DNA of 52,154 bases from CAWJEL01 sp964647255 (GCA_964647255.1 CAZYGI010000022.1:1-52154), one strand, 5' to 3'. Positions 18,690 to 27,415 are shown, numbered from the stretch's first letter. Notes: a model not told the origin generated them from the letters alone. Numbers and translations: made by a program.

Positions 18690-19985
18690 ATGAAATCCAA
18701 GCAGTTAATCATCGGGATCATCGCTTTCGCGGTGTTGGCGGCCGGTGTCGCCGTCGCCTTCATCTTGCCGGGAATGTCCGCCAGGACAGCCGAGGCGCAA
18801 GAAGTGTCGGCCGCCCCGGCGCAGCAGGCCGCACCGCGCATCTCCGTCGAAGGGCGATTGGTTCCGATCAATAGCGCCGCGTTGAGCCTGCCGATCAGCG
18901 GCCGCGTGGCCGAGATCGTGGCTAAAGAAGGTGAGTCGGTGCAGGCGGGACAGCCCATCCTGCGGCTAGATGACGCGCGGCTCCGCGCCGCGGTCGCCCA
19001 GGCCGAAGCAGGTCTGGCACGTTCGCAGGCGCGCCTGGCCGAGTTAAAGGCCGGGGCGCGGACCGCGGAGGTGAATGCTGCTGCAGCAGCCGTGGATTCT
19101 GCTCAGACGCGCGTCGATCGGCTCACCACCGCAGATGATATTCGGGGGGCGGAAGCCAACCTTGCCATCGCCCGGGCCGCCCTGGCGAAGTTGCTGGAAG
19201 GCGCCAGCGCCGAGAGCTTGTCGGCCGCCCGCGCGGAACTGGCAAACGCCCAGGCCGCTGTGGCGCAGGCGCAGGCCGCCTATGACCGGGTCAAGGGCAG
19301 CCCCGACATCGCCGCCCGCACGGAATCGCTGAACCTCGAACGGGCCACGAACACCTACAACGCTGCGGCTGCTCGGCTGGCCGACCTCCAACGCGGCGCG
19401 AGTGCCGCTGACCTGACGGGCGCGCGGGCGCGGGTCGCCCAGGCTCAGGCGCAGCTCGACGCACTGGTGTCAGCCCGGCCATTCGACCTGGCCGCGGCCC
19501 AGGCCGAACTGCGGCGAGTCCAGGCCCAACTTGCGCTGACCACGGAGGGCGCTCGCCCGGAGGCGCTTGCAGCAGCCGAGGCTGATGTTGCATCCGCCGT
19601 GGCGGCGTTGGATCAGGCGAAAGCCGCGCTGGCCGAGGCCGAGCTGCGCGCGCCCTTCAGCGGCGTCATTGCCGAGATTCGAACGGTTGTCGGTGAGCAG
19701 GTCGTGCCCGGCGTTTCCGCCGTCGAGCTGGGGGATGTGTCGGCGTGGCAAGTTGAGACCACCGATCTGACCGAGCTGCAGGTCGTGCGGGTGAAGGAAG
19801 GGGATATCGTCAAAGTCCTCTTTGATGCACTCCCGGACCAGTCATTCAGCGGTGTCGTCTCTCGGATCAGCGCCATCGGGCAGACTCAGAAGGGCGATAT
19901 CAGCTACACCGTTTTCATCCGGCTCAACCAACTGGATCCCCGGTTGCGTTGGAACATGACTGCCGCAGTGGCGTTCGATGAGTAA
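18690..19985 (+). CDS. HlyD/DevB-type membrane fusion (adaptor) protein
   Basis: Extracytoplasmic adaptor of the exporter (431 residues). The N-terminal anchor is LIIGIIAFAVLAAGVAVAFIL. A biotinyl-lipoyl-like half follows (VEGRLVPINSAALSLPISGRV), then a very long Ala-rich alpha-hairpin with repeated AQAEAGLARSQARLAEL and AAQAELRRVQAQL patterns (about 90-315). The second lipoyl half and beta-barrel are at ELRAPFSGVIAEI and GDIVKVLFDALPDQ. AGGAGAG precedes the ATG. A strong terminator lies 28 nt after the stop, closing the operon. Confidence 0.9.
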   Translation: MKSKQLIIGIIAFAVLAAGVAVAFILPGMSARTAEAQEVSAAPAQQAAPRISVEGRLVPINSAALSLPISGRVAEIVAKEGESVQAGQPILRLDDARLRAAVAQAEAGLARSQARLAELKAGARTAEVNAAAAAVDSAQTRVDRLTTADDIRGAEANLAIARAALAKLLEGASAESLSAARAELANAQAAVAQAQAAYDRVKGSPDIAARTESLNLERATNTYNAAAARLADLQRGASAADLTGARARVAQAQAQLDALVSARPFDLAAAQAELRRVQAQLALTTEGARPEALAAAEADVASAVAALDQAKAALAEAELRAPFSGVIAEIRTVVGEQVVPGVSAVELGDVSAWQVETTDLTELQVVRVKEGDIVKVLFDALPDQSFSGVVSRISAIGQTQKGDISYTVFIRLNQLDPRLRWNMTAAVAFDE

Positions 19986-20012
19986 GCCCTGCCGGGCCAG
20001 TCGCTGATCGCC

Positions 20013-20056
20013 AAAAGATCGGAGGCGCAACCATCTTGGTGCGCCTCCGATCTTTT
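20013..20056 (+). terminator. Terminator of the exporter operon
   Basis: A perfect 17-bp stem: AAAAGATCGGAGGCGCA (20013-20029) with its complement at 20040-20056, which ends TCTTTT. It is a classic A-stem-T bidirectional terminator. Confidence 0.85.
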
Positions 20057-20129
20057 GTGAGCGGCTCACGTCCCGTGGGATTGAGCCGTGGCCTGCGGTT
20101 GTGGTAGAATCATCGCCTGGTTGATTCTG

Positions 20130-21350
20130 ATGCGTATCGCCCTCATCGCTCCGTTTGGCCTCCGGGCAAAAGGCACCTCCCGCGCCCGCGCGCTGCCCCT
20201 GGCGCGCGAGTTGGCGCGGCGCGGACACGCGGTCGCGCTCTTCGCGCCGCCCTACGACAGCCCGGAAGACGCAGGCCGGCGCTGGACAGACAGCGGCGTC
20301 GAGGTCATCAACCTGCCGCTGCCCGCTCTCGGCCGGGGGACGGGGGTTTGGCATCTGGCGTTAGGTTGGCGGCTGTTCTGCGCCGCGGCGGCGTGGCAGC
20401 CCGATGTCGTCCACGTCTTCAAGCCGAAAGGTCCATCCGGTTTGGCGGGGATGCTGCTGTGGGCGACGCGGCGAGATGGTGACGCGGCGGCACGAGCCCG
20501 TGGCGCCGCCGCGTCACACCGCGAGGCCATCGGTCGGCCCCGCATCATCATGGATTCGGACGATTGGGAAGGCGACGGCGGCTGGAATGACGATCCGCGC
20601 AGCGGCTATTCGCGCCTTCAACGCCGTTTCTTCGCCTGGCAGGAGCGCTACGGCCTCTCCCACGCCGACGCCTGGACCGTGACCAGCGAATGCCTCTGCC
20701 AGCGCGCCATCGCCTTCGGCGCCGCACCGGAGCGGGTTTTTGTCCTCCACAACGCCATCACCGGCGAGCCATCCTCCATCATCCATCGTCCATCGTCTTC
20801 GTTTCAGCGCCCGTCCATCGTCGGCCGTCAGTCTGCCATCCTCTACACTCGTTTTGCGGGCGTCCGTCCCGCGGATGTCGGTGCGATCTGGGCGGCGGTG
20901 CGGGCGCGCGTCCCCCAAGCGGCGTTGACCGTTGTGGGCCGCGGGCTGGCGGGCGAGGAACAGGCGTTGAGCGGGACGCCGGGGATTGTGGTGCGAGGTT
21001 GGTTGGAGCCGGCCGAGATGCCCGTGGTGTTCGCCGCAGCCGATCTGGCGATCGTCCCGTGGGCCGACACGCTTCCCAACCGGGCGCGTCACAGCGCCAA
21101 GGTGCTCGAGCTGATGGCGGCCGGGCTGCCCATCGTCGCCTATGCGGTGGGCGAGCTGCCGGCGACGGTGGGGGAAGCGGGTGTGCTCGTGCCGCCGGGC
21201 GATGTCCAAGCCTTTGCCGGCGCGGTCGCGACGCTGCTGGCAGATTCGGACCGGGCCGGGCGGTTCGGTGCGGCCGCGCAAGCGCGCGTCCGTGTGGAAT
21301 TCACCTGGTCGCGCCTGGCGGATGTGGCGCTGGCCGCGTACGGCCAGTGA
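20130..21350 (+). CDS. GT4-type glycosyltransferase
   Basis: A cytoplasmic sugar transferase with two Rossmann folds (about 406 residues). I start it at ATG 20130 (MRIALIAPFGLRAKGTSRAR) rather than 20088, because this gives the usual GT4 N-terminus. A TTGAGC-18-TAGAAT promoter pair ends at 20110, which would leave almost no leader. The C-domain has ILYTRFAGVRP, GRGLAGEEQAL and the donor-binding LELMAAGLPIVAYAVGELP. Two stretches look inserted: GDAAARARGAAASHRE (DNA with a 13-bp inverted repeat) and PSSIIHRPSSSFQRPS (DNA with four CCATCNT heptamers). Substrate unknown. Confidence 0.85.
   Translation: MRIALIAPFGLRAKGTSRARALPLARELARRGHAVALFAPPYDSPEDAGRRWTDSGVEVINLPLPALGRGTGVWHLALGWRLFCAAAAWQPDVVHVFKPKGPSGLAGMLLWATRRDGDAAARARGAAASHREAIGRPRIIMDSDDWEGDGGWNDDPRSGYSRLQRRFFAWQERYGLSHADAWTVTSECLCQRAIAFGAAPERVFVLHNAITGEPSSIIHRPSSSFQRPSIVGRQSAILYTRFAGVRPADVGAIWAAVRARVPQAALTVVGRGLAGEEQALSGTPGIVVRGWLEPAEMPVVFAAADLAIVPWADTLPNRARHSAKVLELMAAGLPIVAYAVGELPATVGEAGVLVPPGDVQAFAGAVATLLADSDRAGRFGAAAQARVRVEFTWSRLADVALAAYGQ
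20479..20517 (+). repeat. 13-bp inverted repeat inside the glycosyltransferase gene
   Basis: GTGACGCGGCGGC (20479-20491) and its exact complement (20505-20517) flank 13 nt. It codes for an Ala/Arg-rich segment not expected in GT4 proteins and resembles the GGTGACAAGG-type intergenic repeat near 26370. Confidence 0.6.
20769..20796 (+). repeat. Heptamer tandem repeat inside the glycosyltransferase gene
   Basis: Four consecutive copies of CCATCNT (20769-20796), then decaying CGTCCATCG copies to about 20830. It encodes a low-complexity Ser/Pro/Ile stretch between HNAITGE and ILYTRFAG, in frame. Confidence 0.75.
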
Positions 21351-21388
21351 GCGCCGCCTGCTCGGTGAATCGCCGGAGATTGTGGAGG

Positions 21389-21775
21389 GTGCGCGCTTTG
21401 AGTCGTCTTTTGACCCGCTATGGCCGTTGGCTGCTGCCCCTGTTGTGGATGGGGCTGATCTTTTTCCTGTCGGCCCAGTCGAAGCTGCCTGATCTCACGC
21501 ATGGGCGGCCCGATCTGCAGGCTGTTGCCGGCCACTTCCTGGTGTATGCGGTGCTGGGGGTGCTGTGGGCGCGTGCGCTGCGGGGAGCGGCAGTGCGCCG
21601 GCCCTGGGCGTGGGCCTTCTTCATCGCTGTCCTCTACGGTTTCAGCGATGAGTTTCATCAGAGTTTCGTGCCGAACCGGCATCCGGATATCTTCGATATC
21701 CTGACCGATGCAGCCGGCGCGGGTGTCGGGCTGCTGTTGTACAGTCTCGCGCGCCATGCGCCGCACGAGGCATGA
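21389..21775 (+). CDS. VanZ-like membrane protein
   Basis: A small polytopic protein (about 128 residues) of the VanZ family. TM1 is WLLPLLWMGLIFFLSAQS; the motif HFLVYAVLGVLWARAL follows. The last part, YGFSDEFHQSFVPNRHPDIFDILTDAAGAGVG, is the family signature. The start is uncertain: GTG 21389 (used), TTG 21398 (with GGAGG 9 nt upstream), or GTG 21347 overlapping the glycosyltransferase stop. VanZ relatives are linked to glycopeptide tolerance; general function is unknown. Confidence 0.85.
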   Translation: MRALSRLLTRYGRWLLPLLWMGLIFFLSAQSKLPDLTHGRPDLQAVAGHFLVYAVLGVLWARALRGAAVRRPWAWAFFIAVLYGFSDEFHQSFVPNRHPDIFDILTDAAGAGVGLLLYSLARHAPHEA

Positions 21776-21810
21776 TCCCAAAGGGCACAACATTCGCACC
21801 GGCTGTCCGT

Positions 21811-22590
21811 CTACTCTTCTTCGGTCTCGTCGCCGTTCCCGGGCGCATCGGGCACGGGGGCGAGGATGATCTCCCCGAACAGCCCCCGCTGTTCCACCGT
21901 GATCTGCTTGCGCTTGATCAGCTCCAGCACGGCCAGCAGGGTGACGATGATTTCGATGCGGCGCTGGGCGTGCGCCAGAAGGCTCCGGAAGGTCACGCTG
22001 CGGCCGGCCGCGGTGGAGCGGCGGATCAGCGCGATCTGATCGTGGATCGTCAGGGTGAACGGCGTCACCATCCCGTTCATGTTTTCCGGGTGGCTGCTCT
22101 CGGCGAGGTTAGCCAGCGCGGTCTGCGCGGCGGTGAGGAGCTCGATGAGCGCGGAGCTTTGCGGTTCGAGATGGCGTTCGAGCTCGGGCAGCGGCGCATC
22201 GCGCAGGTAGGTGTGATAGCCGGCCTCCTCGATGGCGCGCAGGGCGGCTGCGGCCTCCTTGAAACGCTTATACTCCCGCAACTGGCGCGCCAACGCCTCG
22301 GCCGGGTCCTCTTCCTCTTCCTCCTCGTCACGGCCCGCAGGCCGCGGCAGCAGCAGCCGGGATTTGATCCATACCAGCCGCGCGGCGATCGTGAGGAAGT
22401 CGGCCAGGGTCTCGGCCGACACCTCTTCGATCTGGCGGACGTAGGCCAGGAACTGGTCGGCCACGGCCGCCAGGGAGACGGTGCTGATGTCCAGCTTCTC
22501 CCGTTCGATCAGTTGGAGCAGCAGGTCGAGCGGGCCTTCAAAGACCGGCAGCCGGACCTGGTAAATGTCGTCGTGCAGACTCGTGACCAT
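21811..22590 (-). CDS. scpA: Segregation and condensation protein A
   Basis: Kleisin subunit that bridges SMC heads in chromosome condensation. The 259 residues begin with the family signature YQVRLPVFEGPLDLLLQLIEREKLDI and include FLTIAARLVWIKSRLLLP. An acidic low-complexity loop (DEEEEEEDPAEAL) sits mid-protein. The end is acidic (GNGDETEEE). No scpB is present in the window. It starts 15 nt after the panE stop, so it is the last gene of a minus-strand run. Confidence 0.93.
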   Translation of the reverse strand: MVTSLHDDIYQVRLPVFEGPLDLLLQLIEREKLDISTVSLAAVADQFLAYVRQIEEVSAETLADFLTIAARLVWIKSRLLLPRPAGRDEEEEEEDPAEALARQLREYKRFKEAAAALRAIEEAGYHTYLRDAPLPELERHLEPQSSALIELLTAAQTALANLAESSHPENMNGMVTPFTLTIHDQIALIRRSTAAGRSVTFRSLLAHAQRRIEIIVTLLAVLELIKRKQITVEQRGLFGEIILAPVPDAPGNGDETEEE

Positions 22591-22605
22591 GCAGGTTTTC
22601 CTTGA

Positions 22606-23544
22606 TCACGCGTTCTTCTGACATGCGCGCTGTTCCTGGGGGAGCAGCGCCGCGTAGAAGAAGCGAAAGACCGGTGTCGGTACACCCAGCTCGGCCCCCA
22701 GGCGCACCATGATCCCGATGATGGATTCCAGCTCCGATGGCTTCCCGTCCAGGATGTCGCGCTGCATCGAGGCGGTCTGGCTCGGCGCCATGGCGTCGCA
22801 GAAGGCCAGGGTCGTTGCGGCGACATCGGCATCGAGCGCCACCCCCGCCGCCCGCGCCACGGCCTCGACCTCCAGGATCGCTTCCTCCAGCAGCCGGTGC
22901 GTTTCCGGGCAGGCGGCGATCCCGCCGGCCGGGACGCGGCTGACCGCGCCGACGCCGCTGAACGGTGCGATGAAAGCGAACTTGGTCCATCGCGCCGCCC
23001 GGATGTCGGACGTTGCCTCGGCGACGGCGCCCGCGGCGCCCAACGCGGCTACGATCGCCTCCACGCGCGGGGTGATCCGCCCATCCAGTTCGCCCGCGAC
23101 GACGCGGCGGAACTGGCTGACCTGCCGGATGACGCCCGGCGCGGCGATGGCGCTGCCGATCTGGCACATCCCGCCCAATACGGGCGCCGCGCCTACACCC
23201 AGCGCGGCGATGGTTCGCTCGGAGGCGTCGAGCCCGTTCTGCAGCGGCAGGATGGCGGTCTCTGCACCGACCAGCGGCCGCATGGCCGCAGCGGCCGCCT
23301 CGATCTGATAGGTCTTGGTCGCGAAGAGGATGCAATCCACCGGGCCTACCGCTGCCGGATCGTCAGTGGCCTGTGCGGGCACGATGGTGAAGCCGCCGTG
23401 GACGCTTTCCACCCGCAGCCCGTAGCCGCGGATGGCCCGAAGATGTTCTCCGCGCGCGATGAAGGTGACATCCTGGCCGGCTTTGGCCAGCAGCCCGCCG
23501 AAGTAGCCGCCGACCCCGCCGCTGCCCATGATGGCGATACGCAT
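22606..23544 (-). CDS. 2-dehydropantoate 2-reductase (ketopantoate reductase family)
   Basis: An NADPH-dependent reductase of 312 residues, either in pantothenate synthesis or as a paralogue of it. I place the start at 23544: MRIAIMGSGGVGGYFGGLLAKAG gives the dinucleotide-binding GxGGVGG at the very N-terminus, and GGAGGAG lies just upstream. The upstream extension to 23748 is antisense-like. LPLQNGLDASERTIAALG and TKFAFIAPFSGVGAVSR fit ApbA/PanE. It starts 11 nt after the TPR gene and precedes scpA by 15 nt. Confidence 0.88.
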   Translation of the reverse strand: MRIAIMGSGGVGGYFGGLLAKAGQDVTFIARGEHLRAIRGYGLRVESVHGGFTIVPAQATDDPAAVGPVDCILFATKTYQIEAAAAAMRPLVGAETAILPLQNGLDASERTIAALGVGAAPVLGGMCQIGSAIAAPGVIRQVSQFRRVVAGELDGRITPRVEAIVAALGAAGAVAEATSDIRAARWTKFAFIAPFSGVGAVSRVPAGGIAACPETHRLLEEAILEVEAVARAAGVALDADVAATTLAFCDAMAPSQTASMQRDILDGKPSELESIIGIMVRLGAELGVPTPVFRFFYAALLPQEQRACQKNA

Positions 23545-23555
23545 GATCTCCTCCG

Positions 23556-24194
23556 TCACATCTCTATCTGCGGCGGCTTCCCGCCCTCGGTGGCTGACTT
23601 GCGCCGGCGCTTTTCCAGGGCGACGCTGGCGTAGCGCGCGTACTCGCAGGCCGGCCAGGTTTCCAGAACCTGGTTGAACGCAAGCACCGACTGCGCATCC
23701 AAGCCCTTGCGCTGGTACGCGACCCCCAGGTTGTAGTGGCAGGCGCACTCGTGCTTCAATCCCAGGTAGCCGCCCTTGGCGCCCGCGGCGAGCACATCCT
23801 GCAACCGGGAGATGGCTTGATCGAGGCTGCCGGCCTGCATTTCCAGCACGCCTCGGTTGATCTCCACAATGAGCCGGCTCGTCTCATCCGGCCACAACCG
23901 CTCCGCGAGCGCGAACACCTTTTCTGCCTGCGCAAAATTCCCGCGGCGAGCAAAGAAGCTGCCCAGGTCGGCCAGGAGGCGCGCACGCATGGTGACCAGG
24001 TAAATGAGAACGACGAGGAGCACCGGGTGGATCGCGGCACGGGTCAGCCAGGCCAGGCCGGCGACCGCCACGGAGATGCCGAGAGCCTCCAGCGCGAAGC
24101 GCAGCGAGAGTCCTTCGCGGCGCAGAAGCGATAAGCCTCCGACAGCCAAGATGTAGAGCAGGCCGGTCAACATGAGCAGCATGGGTAAGGGCAT
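23556..24194 (-). CDS. Membrane-anchored TPR protein
   Basis: A 212-residue protein with three hydrophobic helices (about 3-23, 35-52, 57-69) followed by TPR-like helical pairs: LGSFFARRGNFAQAEKVFALAERLWPD, EMQAGSLDQAISRLQDVL, and YNLGVAYQRKGLDAQSVLAFNQVL. I start at 24194 (MPLPMLLMLTG) with GGAG upstream. It is first in the run TPR-panE-scpA, with its own promoter. Likely a scaffold protein; partner unknown. Confidence 0.75.
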   Translation of the reverse strand: MPLPMLLMLTGLLYILAVGGLSLLRREGLSLRFALEALGISVAVAGLAWLTRAAIHPVLLVVLIYLVTMRARLLADLGSFFARRGNFAQAEKVFALAERLWPDETSRLIVEINRGVLEMQAGSLDQAISRLQDVLAAGAKGGYLGLKHECACHYNLGVAYQRKGLDAQSVLAFNQVLETWPACEYARYASVALEKRRRKSATEGGKPPQIEM

Positions 24195-24224
24195 GGCAAT
24201 CTCCGAGTTCGCTTTTAGTGGCTC

Positions 24225-24253
24225 AGTATAAAGCCCGGCACAGTCCCGGTCAA
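24225..24253 (-). promoter_or_regulatory. Promoter of the TPR-panE-scpA run
   Basis: Minus strand: TTGACC (24253-24248), 17 nt, TATACT (24230-24225), about 31 nt upstream of the ATG at 24194. Five of six bases match in each hexamer. Confidence 0.8.
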
Positions 24254-24262
24254 TTTGCGAGT

Positions 24263-24606
24263 TTGACTTTTGCGGACATCGGATGCAGAATCGTGGCGTA
24301 GTTTTAACGATCCTCTTCCAGACGCGTCGTGGAACCCCGCCGGCCAGCGCGGGGAAGGGGCAAGCGCACCTGCTTGCGACGTGCAAGCCTGCGAGTGCTT
24401 GTCTCCTGGCGGACCTGAGTTCCGGTTGCAGGGTGGGCATGTTTCTCTTGTAACGCTCCCAGGTTCGGATACAGGATGGAGGTCACAAGCAGAGATACCT
24501 TTTCCCCATGTGTACTTTGGACCCTCTCGTCAATATTCGTCAACCGTCAACATTGTCATCTGCCCACCTGGTCTGTGGGCGTAGCTCTCAGTGAGGAGGC
24601 AAGACC
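24263..24606 (+). promoter_or_regulatory. Promoter and long structured leader of cstA
   Basis: TTGACT (24263-24268), 17 nt, CAGAAT (24286-24291) is the best plus-strand promoter, nearly back to back with the TPR promoter. It implies a leader of about 305 nt. The leader contains several short stems (CCCCGC/GCGGGG; GCAAGC-GCACCT-GCTTGC, with GCAAGC...GCTTG repeated). Near 24529-24558 there are four GTCA(A) repeats spaced 7-10 nt. No known riboswitch class is recognised, and no gene is seen here. Confidence 0.5.
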
Positions 24607-26367
24607 ATGAATTCGGTCGTTGCGCTTTTGATCGGCGCCCTCGCACTTGTTGTCGGGTACTTCGTCTATGCCAAGGGCATTGACAGATCGGTGATCCAGC
24701 CGGATGCCAAGAAGGCGACTCCGGCCAGAATGTACATGGACGGTGTGGATTTCTCCCCCGCGAATCGCAACGTCCTCTTCGGCTATCAGTTTAAATCCAT
24801 CGCTGCGCTTGGACCGATCCTGGGCCCGATCGTCGCGGTGCAGTGGGGCTGGCTGCCGGCCCTGGTGTGGATCATCCTCGGCACCTTCTTCATCGGTTGG
24901 GTGCAAGACTACAGCAGCATCATCATGGGCGTGCGTGAAGAGGGCCAATCCTTCGGTGCGCTCAGCTATCGCCTGATTTCCCCCCGCTCGCGCGGCATCC
25001 TGATCACCTTCATCTACTTCTACTTGTGGCTCATCATGGGTTCGTTCGGAGTCCAGGTAGGCTTCAGCCTGTTCACCAATCCTGCTGTCCCGATCGGCGT
25101 GCTCCTTGTGATCCTGGTGGGCCTCCTGGCCGGCCAGATGACGTACAAGTGGAAGCAGGACATCATCCTCACGTCCGTGGTGACGGTGGTGCTGGCGTTC
25201 CTCAGCATCTGGATCGGCACCTTGCCGTTCGCCAAAAACATTATGAGCGCCATCCTCGGCACGGCCAACGGGGCGACCAGCCCAACGCTGTTCCTGCAGG
25301 TGACCCAGGCGAAGTTCGTGGGCAGCCTGCTGGTGGTGATCATCTGCTATCTCGGTTCGGTGCTGCCGATCTGGCGCTGGGCGCAGCCGATCAACTATGT
25401 GGCGTTCTGGATCGTCTCCCTGGGCATCCTCGGCGGCGTGCTGGGCATCTTGATCTGGCACCCCGGCATGGGCGACTTCCCGGCTTACACCAAGTGGACC
25501 ATCGGCACTGGCCCGCTGTGGCCCATGTTGTTTGTGACCATCGCCTGCGGCGCGATCTCCGGCTGGCACAGCCTGGTGTCTTCTTCTGGCACGGCCCGCC
25601 AGCTTGAGAAGGAGACGGACGCGCTCTACGTGGGCGGCGGCGCCATGTTCCTGGAGATGGTGTTCGCCGTCGTCGCGTTCCTGACTGCGACGGTAGCCTT
25701 CGGTAGCTACAACGGCTACGTCAAGGCCGGCGGCGGGGGCGCAGCGGCCAGTGTGTTTTCGGTTGGCCTGGCGACCTTCATGAATAAGTGGGGGTTGCCC
25801 AAGGAGTTCGGCACAGCCTACGGCGCGGTCTTCCTGACCCTGATGGCGCTCACCATCATGTACCTGGTGGTGCGCTTCATGCGCGTGGCGAGCGCCGAGG
25901 CGTTGGGTGAGCGCGTCCCGGCGATTAAGAACACTCACATCGGCACGATCATCGCCTTGTTGCTGACGCTGGCGCTGATCTGGCTGGTGCCCTTCCTGCA
26001 GATCTGGGCGGTGTTCGGCGCAGCCAACCAGCTCATGGCCTCGTTGGCGCTGCTGATGGTGACCGCCTGGCTGATGTCCAAGGGGAAACAGTACATGTGG
26101 ACGCTGATCCCCTTCATCTTCATGTTCGTCACGACTATCGCGGCGCTGCTGTACAAGGCGTACGAGGCCTTCTTCATCAATCTGCCGAAGACCGCTAACC
26201 CGGTTGCCAACAAGATCGCCAGCGTGGGTGAGTTTACCGCCGCGCAGGTGCTCATCGGCGGCGTATGCTTGATCCTGGTGATCGCGGCGCTCTTGCTGGC
26301 TTGGGATGGTGTGAAGGCGTTGCAGCGCCTGCGTGCAACCCCGGCCAAGGCCAGCGCGAAAGCGTAG
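24607..26367 (+). CDS. cstA: CstA-family carbon starvation / pyruvate-peptide transporter
   Basis: A multi-pass inner membrane transporter (586 residues, about 15 TM helices) of the CstA family, known for pyruvate or peptide uptake under carbon limitation. Conserved features: KGIDRSVIQPDAKKATPA after TM1, FGYQFKSIAALGPILGPIVA, and WVQDYSSIIMGVREEGQS. It is shorter than E. coli CstA (about 700), matching the short subfamily. GAGGAGG precedes the ATG. It is followed by a 20-bp inverted repeat and then the thioredoxin-fold/ArsA cluster in the same direction. Confidence 0.92.
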   Translation: MNSVVALLIGALALVVGYFVYAKGIDRSVIQPDAKKATPARMYMDGVDFSPANRNVLFGYQFKSIAALGPILGPIVAVQWGWLPALVWIILGTFFIGWVQDYSSIIMGVREEGQSFGALSYRLISPRSRGILITFIYFYLWLIMGSFGVQVGFSLFTNPAVPIGVLLVILVGLLAGQMTYKWKQDIILTSVVTVVLAFLSIWIGTLPFAKNIMSAILGTANGATSPTLFLQVTQAKFVGSLLVVIICYLGSVLPIWRWAQPINYVAFWIVSLGILGGVLGILIWHPGMGDFPAYTKWTIGTGPLWPMLFVTIACGAISGWHSLVSSSGTARQLEKETDALYVGGGAMFLEMVFAVVAFLTATVAFGSYNGYVKAGGGGAAASVFSVGLATFMNKWGLPKEFGTAYGAVFLTLMALTIMYLVVRFMRVASAEALGERVPAIKNTHIGTIIALLLTLALIWLVPFLQIWAVFGAANQLMASLALLMVTAWLMSKGKQYMWTLIPFIFMFVTTIAALLYKAYEAFFINLPKTANPVANKIASVGEFTAAQVLIGGVCLILVIAALLLAWDGVKALQRLRATPAKASAKA

Positions 26368-26369
26368 TG

Positions 26370-26428
26370 GTGACAAGGTGACAAGGTAAGTCCCACCATG
26401 TCACCCCGTTACCTTGTCACCGTGTCAC
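26370..26428 (+). repeat. Imperfect 20-bp inverted repeat after cstA
   Basis: Tandem GTGACAAG units at 26370-26389 pair with 26409-26428 (19 of 20 positions). The loop is 19 nt. It could terminate or attenuate cstA transcription. It is built of octamer repeats like others in the window. Confidence 0.7.
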
Positions 26429-26442
26429 GTCTTAGGAGCGCG

Positions 26443-26814
26443 ATGCAACCCGTGCGAGTAGACGTCATCGCTCCCGTGCCCGAGGGTTGGGGCCTGTGCC
26501 AGTCGTGTGAGTTGTTGCTGGCCGGCGCCGATCTGGACCAGGCTCCCCCGGAGCGTGGGGTGGATGAGCTGCCCCCCGAATGGCAAGCGGACTTCCGGCG
26601 GCTTTCCGCGCTGATCTTTGATCTGGCGGATCGCTACATCGGCAGGGTGCAGATCCGCGTCTACGATCCGCGGTCGCCGCAAGGGCTGATCAAAGCGGTG
26701 CGGCACGCGGTGCGACGCTACCCGACGTTTGTAATCGCCGGCCGGGAGAGGATCGTGGGATACGATGAGCCGGCGTTGGAGCGTGCCCTGCAGGCCGCCG
26801 TGGCGAGGATGTAA
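26443..26814 (+). CDS. Thioredoxin-fold-like small protein
   Basis: 123 residues. Start at ATG 26443 (TAGGAG upstream) rather than 26398, which lies in the repeat. It has a CxxC (LCQSCELL) near the N-terminus, a long charged middle section, then RRYPTFVIAGRERIVGYDE with a possible cis-Pro, as in thioredoxin-like folds. The CxxC is not WCGPC-like, so redox activity is only an inference. It starts the small-gene/ArsA cluster; GTG of the next gene is 2 nt after its stop. Confidence 0.6.
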   Translation: MQPVRVDVIAPVPEGWGLCQSCELLLAGADLDQAPPERGVDELPPEWQADFRRLSALIFDLADRYIGRVQIRVYDPRSPQGLIKAVRHAVRRYPTFVIAGRERIVGYDEPALERALQAAVARM

Positions 26815-26816
26815 GC

Positions 26817-27107
26817 GTGGATCGTGAGCAGATCACGGGGCGGCTGTGGAGCGTCGGGCGCGCGTTGCGCGACATGCTCTATGGCGCGACCATCTACGAG
26901 ATGGTGCGCGACCTGCGCAAGGAACGCAGCCACCTCGAGCACCTGTTCATCCTGATTGTCTTTGGCGACCTGCTCGGCGTCCCGATCCTGCCGCCGTATT
27001 ACACCTTGCGGCTGTTGCCTTACGCAGTCCCTCAGCTCGAAGGCTGGCGGCGCAGCATGCTGCGCGAGCGGGACATCACGGATTTGTGTGACCAAGAGAT
27101 CACGTGA
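26817..27107 (+). CDS. Conserved small hydrophobic protein, paralogue 1
   Basis: 96 residues, GTG start 2 nt after the preceding stop. It shares with the next gene a core: HLFILIVFGDLLGVPILPPYY, LRLLPYAVPQL, then WRRSMLRERDITD. The centre is hydrophobic, long enough for one membrane-inserted or amphipathic segment. I do not recognise a named family. Its conserved proximity to the ArsA-like ATPases suggests a client, receptor or adaptor. Confidence 0.75.
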   Translation: MDREQITGRLWSVGRALRDMLYGATIYEMVRDLRKERSHLEHLFILIVFGDLLGVPILPPYYTLRLLPYAVPQLEGWRRSMLRERDITDLCDQEIT

Positions 27108-27142
27108 GGCGTGATCCATCAGAATTTGTGAGGGACAATCCT

Positions 27143-27415
27143 ATGCCCGAAGAAGCACCCAAGAAACGCGGCCTCCTGGATGGTATGAAGAGTGTGCTCT
27201 ACGGTATGGCCGGCCATGACATGGCGCGCTATGCCCTCAAGACGCGCGGCAGCATGGAGCACCTTTTCATTCTGATTACCATGGGCGACCTGTTGGGGAT
27301 CCCGATCCTGCCGCCCTACTACAGCCTGCGGTTGCTGCCCTATGTCGTGCCGCAGATTTCGACCTGGAAGCGCCGGATGTTGCGCGAGAGAGATCTGACG
27401 GACGCGCTGGCGTAG
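27143..27415 (+). CDS. Conserved small hydrophobic protein, paralogue 2
   Basis: 90 residues from ATG 27143 (GAGGGA upstream); a GTG at 27104 overlapping the previous stop is an alternative. The core EHLFILITMGDLLGIPILPP, LRLLPYVVPQIS, WKRRMLRERDLTD repeats paralogue 1 closely, so the two arose by tandem duplication. Function unknown; the pair-of-small-proteins, pair-of-ATPases layout suggests a heteromeric complex. Confidence 0.78.
   Translation: MPEEAPKKRGLLDGMKSVLYGMAGHDMARYALKTRGSMEHLFILITMGDLLGIPILPPYYSLRLLPYVVPQISTWKRRMLRERDLTDALA

Noticed and set aside
24556..26376. 606-codon minus-strand frame opposite cstA
   Set aside because: His/Gln/Arg/Asp-rich shadow; cstA carries the conserved TM motifs.
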